Of a stretch of DNA of 32,147 nucleotides, positions 1 to 8,300 are shown in pieces (position 1 is the stretch's first letter; every line of letters begins with the position of its first letter). This DNA is from Fibrobacter sp. (lineage in GTDB: Bacteria > Fibrobacterota > Chitinivibrionia > Chitinivibrionales > Chitinispirillaceae). Below the pieces are notes generated by a model that was not told the origin of the DNA, searched no databases, and worked only from the letters and a program-made list of their open reading frames with translations. The stretch is from assembly GCA_012523595.1 (NCBI GenBank), contig JAAYIG010000063.1, positions 1 to 32,147 on the forward strand. Direction: 5' to 3'. The translations under genes and the position numbers were made by a program.

Positions 1-547
1 GATAGAGATCGATACTTGAGCCAACACCAAAGTAGTAGGGAGAGGGTGTAAGTGGCTTCTGCCATGATAATCCGACTGCTTTCCAGTCCCAGATACTGAA
101 TGTGGTCTTGAATATCTCCATCCTGCCACGGAAATTTATATGCTCGATTCCGCCTTTAAGTCTCCACCAGGTTTCATCTTTGCCGTATTTTCTGCTATAT
201 AGCTCACCAGAGAGCCCCGGAAGAAGATAAGGCTTTTCTGTAATCATGATATAGACGACCTTACCCCCTGAACGGCATATTGAAAACACATCTACCTTTG
301 TGAAAAGGTTTGTGGATTCAAGCGCTTTTTCTCCTCTTGCAAGCATCACAGAATCATAAGCCATTCCGGTATCTATAGCAAAAAAAGCTTTAATCAGTTC
401 AGTCTTAGTTACTTTGTTTCCGTGAATGATGATCTGTTTTATGGGTGCATTGTGCGGGCATTCCTGAGCCGAAGATGAAAAGATAACCATTAAACCGAAT
501 ATAAAGGGTGAAAACAGTCTTAATTTAATCAATTGCACCAAAACCAT
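1..547 (-). CDS. Outer-membrane POTRA/beta-barrel protein (Omp85-like), 5' part only
   Basis: The gene begins with ATG at 547 and runs leftwards off the window, leaving 182 complete codons. An in-frame TGA at 583-581 lies upstream and there is no better start. Residues 1-28 form a signal peptide (KLRLFSPFIFGLMVIFSSSA, cleaved near SAQ). Residues of about 35-105 read like one POTRA domain: 'IKQIIIHGNKVTKTELIKAF', a glycine-containing turn, then 'ALESTNLFTKVDVF'. From about residue 110, alternating aromatic and polar strands ('LPGLSGELYS', 'GGIEHINFRGRMEIFKTTFS') look like the start of a transmembrane barrel. POTRA-barrel proteins of this superfamily insert or export proteins at the outer membrane. 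Only one POTRA fits before the barrel, against five in BamA and two in TpsB proteins. The gene lies 122 bp downstream of the cyclase gene and may be cotranscribed with it. It could instead be a non-transporting barrel with a POTRA-like plug. The family call is fairly sure and the role is open. Confidence 0.72.
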   Translation of the reverse strand, partial: MVLVQLIKLRLFSPFIFGLMVIFSSSAQECPHNAPIKQIIIHGNKVTKTELIKAFFAIDTGMAYDSVMLARGEKALESTNLFTKVDVFSICRSGGKVVYIMITEKPYLLPGLSGELYSRKYGKDETWWRLKGGIEHINFRGRMEIFKTTFSIWDWKAVGLSWQKPLTPSPYYFGVGSSIDLY

Positions 548-579
548 CCTGGAGGCTAGGGAAGGAATCAGGTAAGCAG

Positions 580-594
580 TTCAGGATTCCTGAA
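580..594. repeat. Inverted repeat TTCAGG-ATT-CCTGAA
   Basis: This perfect 6-bp stem with a 3-nt loop lies in the 122-bp gap between the cyclase gene and the POTRA gene. It would form in a readthrough mRNA about 30 nt before the POTRA start. It has no U-run behind it, so it could be an mRNA processing or stability element, or chance. Confidence 0.35.
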
Positions 595-604
595 TTTCTG
601 CTTA

Positions 605-625
605 AAAAATAATACCGGTACCGGT
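605..625 (-). terminator. Possible weak intrinsic terminator after the cyclase gene
   Basis: On the minus strand the palindrome ACCGGTACCGGT (625-614) is followed by ATTATTTTTT, about 45 nt past the cyclase stop codon. The stem is only 4-5 bp but is rich in G+C and is directly followed by a T-tract. It could attenuate transcription into the POTRA gene rather than stop it fully. Confidence 0.35.
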
Positions 626-669
626 TAAAGTAGAGTGTCACAGTTCCTGCTATTTCCAGGAGAGGGCGT

Positions 670-2112
670 TTATTTAGATGTAATGCAGTTTTTGCCTTTG
701 TTTTTGGAGATATAAAGCGCACAATCTGCATCTTCCAACAGCAGGTGTTTTTCTTTGGGCAGATTTCCATCGTAAACCGATAGTCCGATGCTTATAGTGT
801 AGGGAATTTCGTTTTCAGAAAAGAAGAAGGGATCTGCCTCTATAGCACACCTGACACGCTCTGCGAGAATATTTGCACCATGTATGTCTGTTTCTGGTAG
901 TATTACAGCAAACTCTTCACCACCATAACGGGCGGCTATGTCCTGCTGTCGCACTGAGGCCTGAAGTCTTTTGGTCATGTCACTCAATACCGCATCTCCG
1001 ATCAGGTGCCCGTAAGTATCATTTATCTTCTTGAAGTCATCTATGTCGATCATCAGTAAACTGAACTGGGTTTTGTTTCTGTTGGAGCGGGCAATTTCTC
1101 TGGACAGCACCTGTTGAAAAGTACGATGGTTGATAAGCCCGGTGAGCCCGTCTGTTTCAGCCATCAGTTTGGTGCGTTTGTGAATATAGCTGTGTTCTAC
1201 CAGCGGGCTGAAGATTGAGGAGAGGATATGCAGGAACTGGTGTTCCTCAGTAACCAGATCTCCGCCATCTCTGAACACAGCAATAGATCCTATGATCTGC
1301 CCGGCAATGATCATGGGGATAGTGGAAACAGACTTTATCTCCATGGGCAGGGTCTCTCCTTTGGGTCCGTCAAAGAGTGTAAAGGAGATGCTGTTCTGGA
1401 GCAGATTATTTCTGTTGAGGATACCGAAAGCTTGATCCCAGTGCTGCATAAGCAGATCGCGTATCATTTCTGCCGGGACACGTCCGGCCATGGGCATGGC
1501 ATAGATTTCCGAGGCTCCAAAGAGGCTGACGCCAACTGCTGAAAAACAGGGCTTTACTTTTCTGTTCAACTCATCCAGAAATGTTTTCATTATTTCAGGG
1601 ACATCGAGGGTAGTCAGCATCCGCTTGGAGAATTCATATATGTCGGTGATGTTGAGCAGGTGACGCTGCATCTCAGGATGAATACTGGATGTTTGCTGCA
1701 TGAATGCCGTGCTTCGAATATGGAAGTCACGGTTAGCCATGGCCCGGTCGACCTGGGCCATAAAATTTATCAGTGATACTGGTTTGACCAGGTATGATGA
1801 AGCTCCAAGGTTTACTGCATTTATGGCGCTGTCAAGTGAAGCATATCCGGTAATTATAATCACCTCAACATGGCTGTCTCTGTCCTTGGCCCGTTCGAGG
1901 ACTTCTATACCGCTTTTATCTCCCAGTTTAAGATCTGTGACAATAGCATCATAACTCACAGAATCGATCTTCTGAAAGGCTTCTTCACCAGAGTAGGCTG
2001 CATCAACGGAGTACTTCCCGCAAAGTGCAGAACAGAGCAGATCACAGAGCTTCTTTTCATCATCGACAATCAGAATGCTGTATTGTGATTCCTGCTTTTC
2101 TTTATCTTCCAT
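670..2112 (-). CDS. Response regulator with GAF and GGDEF domains (diguanylate cyclase)
   Basis: The product is predicted to make c-di-GMP from two GTP in the cytoplasm in response to a sensor kinase. Numbered from ATG at 2112 (480 residues), residues 11-130 are a receiver domain with the acidic pair D17-D18, phosphoacceptor D60 ('AIVTDLKLG'), T88 and K110 ('YLVKPVS'). Residues of about 165-305 resemble a GAF domain. Residues of about 320-478 are a GGDEF domain with an intact GGEEF active site near residue 397. An RxxD inhibitory site (RQQD) stands five residues before it, so activity and product feedback are both expected. The reading frame extends to a TTG at 2148, but that start has no ribosome binding site and would place a 19-bp palindrome inside the coding region, so ATG 2112 is preferred. 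The gene is divergent from the giant surface-protein gene and upstream of the POTRA gene. No output partner such as PilZ is visible here. The domain calls are firm. Confidence 0.93.
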   Translation of the reverse strand: MEDKEKQESQYSILIVDDEKKLCDLLCSALCGKYSVDAAYSGEEAFQKIDSVSYDAIVTDLKLGDKSGIEVLERAKDRDSHVEVIIITGYASLDSAINAVNLGASSYLVKPVSLINFMAQVDRAMANRDFHIRSTAFMQQTSSIHPEMQRHLLNITDIYEFSKRMLTTLDVPEIMKTFLDELNRKVKPCFSAVGVSLFGASEIYAMPMAGRVPAEMIRDLLMQHWDQAFGILNRNNLLQNSISFTLFDGPKGETLPMEIKSVSTIPMIIAGQIIGSIAVFRDGGDLVTEEHQFLHILSSIFSPLVEHSYIHKRTKLMAETDGLTGLINHRTFQQVLSREIARSNRNKTQFSLLMIDIDDFKKINDTYGHLIGDAVLSDMTKRLQASVRQQDIAARYGGEEFAVILPETDIHGANILAERVRCAIEADPFFFSENEIPYTISIGLSVYDGNLPKEKHLLLEDADCALYISKNKGKNCITSK

Positions 2113-2119
2113 AATCTTT

Positions 2120-2148
2120 ATTCTACTCCACTTGTCTTCAGAAGACAA
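2120..2148 (-). promoter_or_regulatory. Candidate promoter of the cyclase gene, possibly leaderless
   Basis: On the minus strand TTGTCT (2148-2143), a 17-bp spacer and TAGAAT (2125-2120) fit a sigma70-type promoter. Transcription would begin at or within a few bases of ATG 2112, giving a leaderless message, which agrees with the lack of a clear Shine-Dalgarno. This is a pattern match only. Confidence 0.35.
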
Positions 2149-2149
2149 G
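2131..2149. promoter_or_regulatory. Perfect 19-bp palindrome, likely operator
   Basis: CTTGTCTTC-A-GAAGACAAG has two 9-bp arms around one central base. It covers the -35 hexamer and much of the spacer of the candidate cyclase promoter, where a dimeric repressor could block RNA polymerase. It is followed by TTTT on the plus strand, but no plus-strand gene ends nearby, so a terminator role is less likely. Confidence 0.5.
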
Positions 2150-2284
2150 TTTTGATTTCAAAAAATAAAAAAGAAAAGGCTTGATGTAGTATTTCAGGAT
2201 AGGGAAAGAAGAGACAGAAAAAAAACAAAGATGGTTTTGTGTTTCCTGAAAATTGGATTCAAATCATACGTAAGAACAAATTGA

Positions 2285-2313
2285 TAGACATAACTGCCAC
2301 TAAACTATATAAT
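2285..2313 (+). promoter_or_regulatory. Promoter of the first giant surface-protein gene
   Basis: TAGACA (2285-2290), a spacer of exactly 17 bp and TATAAT (2308-2313) make a strong sigma70-type match. Transcription would start near 2320. The second giant gene has the same two hexamers with the same spacing, although the flanking bases differ. Confidence 0.65.
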
Positions 2314-2332
2314 TAATATAGATATAGACCCC

Positions 2333-5300
2333 ATGATCGATCTGTCGGCCCGGAAGATTGTTTCTGCAAAGGTAATTTTATTGTTTTTAAATCTCCGCAA
2401 TCTCCCTCTTATTAAGGCTGCAATAACAGTAGTATCCCTTGTTTTTTACTCTTTTGCAGCAAAACTCAATGTGGATAAAGATGAATTGGGATCGTACACC
2501 ACCATATCAGACGCTTTATCCGATTCCAATGCTGGTGATACGATCTGGATTATGGGTTCCGACAGCTATGATGAGACCTGGCCAAGCAATATCGACTGGA
2601 TCGTACATATAATGGGGGCATTTTATTCTCCGGACAGTTTCCCTTCTGTAAGGCTTACAGGAGAGCAGTGGGAGTTTCACTGGATAAACACCTCCGGCAC
2701 AACCAGAATTGAAAGAGTTATCCTGGACAACTGCGACAGGATCAATCTGACCAACGCAGGAAGAATACTGATTATTGATAAGTGCGTGATTAAAAACTTT
2801 TCCGCTGATGTGTTTTTACTAAAAGATAACGCGTCCAATTATCTGTCTATCACTAATTCTATTTTCCACAATAACGCAACCATATTTCCCGCTATTCCTT
2901 ACAAAAACATCAACGGCCCATATGGAAGCGTGTTTAACTGCACGTTTTATAACAACACGACTGTTCAGGCAGAGGATAACATTGATACTGTACAAATCAG
3001 CGCTGGAAAATTTATTAACATTACCAACTGCATTTTTAGTGGAAATACCACTATTCTGGTTGATGACGATCTGAAAAGCGCTTACACTTACAATCTACTT
3101 CCAACCTCAGAATCCGGCTGGGGTACAGGATCTGTTTATAGTGATAATCCAAGATTCATTAATTCGACTCCCACGTTACCATCTCATTTCAATATTCAAT
3201 CCAGTTCGCCTGCCAGAGAAGCGGGTACATTTACAGGTGCCCCGGCAGTGGATATTCGCGGTGTCAGCCGTACGGGGGCCTGTGATATAGGAGCCTATGA
3301 GTATCCAGCCGCCGGTGGTAGAGCGGATTACACCTGGGACGTAAGCACATCTGGAGGAATTCAGGCTGATAGCGGTACCTGGGGAACAAATAATTACTGG
3401 ACACTTTCCAGTGGAGGGGGGACATCTCTGGTCGCCTGGCCGGGAGCAGGGAATAGTGCGACTTTCGCAGGTGCCAATGGAGATTATACAATAAATGTCA
3501 ATGGAACCCAGATTGTGGATAGTATTTCATTCCTCTATAATGGTTATTACTTAAAAGGCGGTGTGATTAACCTTGGTTCAAAAAGTGGAATTTACGTGGC
3601 AAGCGGCAGAACGGCAAGAATTGGTTCCGTTATAGCCGGTATTGCAGGTATAAAGATATATGGTGCAAACGGTGAGTTAAGGCTGGAGGGTAACAACACC
3701 TTTTCCGGTGCATCAACGATTTTCAGTGGAAAGCCCAAACTGATTCATCCCAATTCTCTTGGAAGCACAAGCGGAGGAACCACCATAATCACTGGTGCCT
3801 GTGTTCAACTCTCAGGAAAAACGACTTTTGCTCCAGAGCAATTGTTTATCAACGGAACCGGAACCGGGAACGGAGTTGTAAGGACCCCTGGAGACGGGAT
3901 AAATGATACTGTCACCTGGTCCGGTAAATTGACAATGCAAAGTTCAAGTTCAATTGGCGCTACAGAAGCAGCAGACATATTGACAATTTCCGGAGTCATT
4001 GAAGGCGCGTTTCAATTGACATCCGTTGGTCCGGGAACAAAAATTCTCTCCGGTGTTAACACATTTTCGGGAGGCCTTGTCATAGCTGAAGGTATAACAA
4101 AAGCCGGTAATGGACAAGCACTTGGAAGTTTCGGAAATACAATTACCATTTCATCAGGTGCTGCTCTCGATATCAACGGGTACAATTTACAAGGATACAC
4201 TCAAAATATTGTCATTAACGGGCAGGTGGATGCAAATACCGGTGCTATTATAAATACGGCGAGTGGAGAGCAGTTGAACGCGATACGTCAGATATCCCTT
4301 GGAAGTAATGCGTCCATAGGAAACAATGGCGGAAGGTTCGATATCGGGAGAGGATATACAGGTGCTGTGCGCGTGACAGGTAATAATCATACTCTTACCA
4401 AGGTGGGAAACAATTTTGTAGCTCTTTTGGCTGATGCCACTACACTTGCGGGATTGATAATAAACGGAGGACAGATATCTCTGGAATCCAATGCTGCAGC
4501 AGGAAATGCACCAATAACAATAAACAACGGTGCAATCCTGTCTTCATGGGGAAACAGGACATTTACGAATAATATAACTATCAACAATGGGGGACAGCTC
4601 AATTCGCCCAGCAGCAACTCATACACCACGGTACACAACGGTAACATTTCCCTGTCCGGAAACACTGTAATGCATAATGATGCAGCCAATACCATGACAA
4701 TAGGCGGGGTGATAGACGGAACCGGAAACCTTACAAAAACAGGCGCAAATGGAACTATAATCCTCTCCAATACCAATACCTACACAGGATCAATAACTGT
4801 ATCCGCAGGTACACTTATTGTCAATGGAGCAACCAGTGCATCAAGCGCGATGAATGTAAGCAGCGGAGCGAATCTTGGCGGAACAGGAAATGTTGCAGGC
4901 ACGGTGAACATTGCAGGGAACGGTATAATCAGTCCCGGCCACGGCGGGGCGGGAACTCTGAGAACCGGTACTCTCAACCTGAACAATACATCTGTTCTGA
5001 ACTATGAACTTGGCGCTTCCCGTGATAGTATCAGGGTAAATGGGAATCTTACACTCGACGGGCAGCTTAACATAACCGCTATTGCCGGTTTTGGAGTCGG
5101 CAACTACACTTTGATGACCTGCAGCGGTACTATTACAAACAATACGTTGATTGTCAATAATGCCCCGTCCGGATATATTTACTCCATCTCTGTAACAGCA
5201 GGCTCTGTCATTTTGAAAGTTTCGGCTGCTCCTCAGGATACACTTATTCTCAGGTATAAATTCGATGAAAGCAGCGGATCTGTGGTTTATGATTCATCCG

Positions 5301-8300
5301 GTTTTGGAAATGATGGTACTGCTATCAATAATCCTTCATTTATTACAGGTTTCAGCGGAAACTCCATAGCGCTCGATGGCAGCAACGATTATGTACAGAT
5401 CCCATCCGGAATTGTAAACAGTTGTGAAGACATAACAGTCTGCACCTGGATAAGGCTGGAAACGATAAGTGACTGGACAAGGATATTTGACTTCGGCAAC
5501 AGTTACACAACCGGTTATATGTTCCTGGCGCCCACAGGGGGATCGTTGAGGTTTGCTATTACCAAAACATCCAGCGGTAGTGAACAGAAAGTTGATGCTC
5601 CGATGTTCTCAGTCAATGTCTGGAAACATGTGGCAGTCAGAATAAAAGGCGATTCCGCCCAGATTTATATTGATGGAGTTGCAGCAGCAACAAATGCCGC
5701 TGTAACAAACAATCCCTCTGATCTGGGAAGTACCACTTATAATTACATCGGTAAATCGCAATATGCAGATCCTTACCTTGACGGAGTGGTTGAAGATTTC
5801 CGAATCTACAGTTATGCTCTTACACCGCAAAATATAGCAAGTATCTATAATTCCACAAGACCAGTTTACTTCACATGGGATTCTTCGTCATCTGCCGGAT
5901 ATCAGGCAGCAAACGGGACCTGGGGAACTGATAATTACTGGAGTCCCGATGGTTATGTGCTGATGTCCTGGCCGGGAGCAGGGAACAGCGCAATATTTGC
6001 GGGCGCGGATGGTACCTATGAAATTACCGTAAATGGAACACAGAATGTTGACAGTATAGCATTTCTCAATTCCGGATATATCCTGAACGGTGGAACACTG
6101 AATTTCGGATCTAAAAATGCCATATATCTGGCTAATGGAAAGAGTGCCACAATCAACTCTGTGATTTCCGGAACAGGAGGAATGAACTTTTCCACTCCGG
6201 GTGGAACTATCTCAACACTCAATCTGGGGGGTGAAAACAGTTACAGTGGCGTAACTACTATCAGATACCGTGTAAGGTTGAATGTGATGACTCTTGCCAA
6301 TGGTGGGTCAAACAGCAGTATCGGTTCTGCTGGTTCAGCGGCTGCAAATCTGGTGATCGATGGAGGACAATTGCGGACTATCGGTGGTGCTGTAAGCACA
6401 AACCGGCTCTTTACTGTCACGGATTTGGGAGGTTATTTATACTCAAACGCCAGCGGTCCGACAAATTTCACCGGTACAGGTTCCATCGAGTTTCCCGGAA
6501 CCGGGAGTCGCACATTGGAAATAGGGGGCATTTACAGTGGCTCAAATATATTCGCTCCGGTAATTGGAAACGGTGCCGGTACTACTTTAATTCGAAAGAC
6601 CGGAAGTACCAGCACATGGATCCTTACAGGCAATAATACCTATACTGGAACGACTTCGATACAGGGTGGTACTCTGCAGATAGGAAACGGTGGCACGAGC
6701 GGAAGTATAGCGGGAAATGTGGTCAATGATGACAATCTGGTGTTTAACAGATCAGACAGTTATATCTATTCCGGAGTCATTTCAGGTACCGGTACAGTAA
6801 ATCAGGCCGGGTCCGGAACTCTGATATTTACAGGCGCAAATACCTTTACCGGTGCCGCTACTGTAAGTGCAGGTACTTTGCAGATCGGCAATGGCGGAAC
6901 CACCGGAAGTCTCACCAGTGATATCACAAATAATGGTACACTGGTGTTCAACCGCTCCAATAATTACAATTACAACGGAGTGATATCCGGCAACGGAAGT
7001 GTCAGGAAGGCGGGTAGCGGAACTCTTACCTTGTCAGGCACTCATACTTATACAGGTGCAACAAATGTTACCGCCGGCACACTGAACGTGACCGGTTCTC
7101 TGGCTCAAGAGAGCGCTGTTACTGTAAGCGGTACCCTGGCCGGGAACGGAACAGTTGCCGGAGCAGTAAATGCCGGCGGGGGAGCAATATCTCCGGGTAA
7201 TAACGGGGCAGGAACTCTTTCAACAGGCCCCTTGACACTTAACAGTTCATCGGTTCTCAATTTCGAACTTGGTACATCCCGGGACAGTATCAAAGTCAAT
7301 GGTGATCTTACTCTTGACGGGACTTTAAATGTTTCTGCTCTTTCCGGCTTCGGGTTGGGCTCCTATACCCTCATAACCTGTACTGGAACCCTGACCAACA
7401 ATATCCTTTCCATGGGCAAAATGCCGGAAGAATATTCGTATGTTGTCAGCGTCGCGGAAAATTCGGTGGTTCTTACTGTGGAACGTGCTGCTTCTCTGAA
7501 ACCAGTCACAGTGGTACAGTCAACACCAAGGTGCTCGGTTTACACCGATGACTGGACAATCGTATTTGACAATAGTGCAGGCGGAGGTATCACTGCTCTG
7601 ACTGATTCCGCACATGGAAAATCAAGAGGCCAGGGTAATCAGATTGGTGCAGGGCAGAATCTTTACTATTTCTACTATGATGGTGAGAGCTCCAAGACAA
7701 ACGGAAAAGGCACCTGGTCAGTTCTCAAAGCAGAGAACTTTTACACCATCATACGCCAGAGCGGCACTCTCGCCGGGCTGTCTTATACAACCGATTACAC
7801 TGTCCATGGTTCAGGAAAAATTTACATCAAAACTACTCTCAGCAATACAGGCGGCAATATCTCAGGCAAGACGGTGAGGTGTGTAGTCGAACGCAGGGCA
7901 GTTCCCGCTATGCGTGCTTTGAGAGGAGATGACAATGCATGGCAGTGTCCATATTTATTGCTGTCAAGTGATTCGGCAAAGCAGAATGATATTCTTTTGT
8001 CCATTAAGGACCTGTGGAGTACATCAAATGGTGCAGCAAATTCCGCTACCGGGTTCTATACCGATGCGGGAAGCGGCTATACAGGATATGAGCTTTCGAA
8101 TGCTTTTTCCCTTAATGCTGGTCAAAAACAGGTTTGGGAATACATGCTTGATTTTGTACATCATTTCTGGGATGATACAGCCAATGCCCGGAGAAGCAGT
8201 GATGATTACAGGAATCCTGACAGCCTGGAGATGATTTCCGGTACCCTGTTGTTTGAGAAAGCCTGGGAGAGACAGTTAAGGGGACACTGGAAAATGGATG

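Noticed and set aside
525-770. An 81-codon minus-strand frame overlapping the end of the cyclase gene and the start of the POTRA gene.
   Set aside because: It conflicts with both well-supported genes, overlaps two hairpins and has no domain or signal features.
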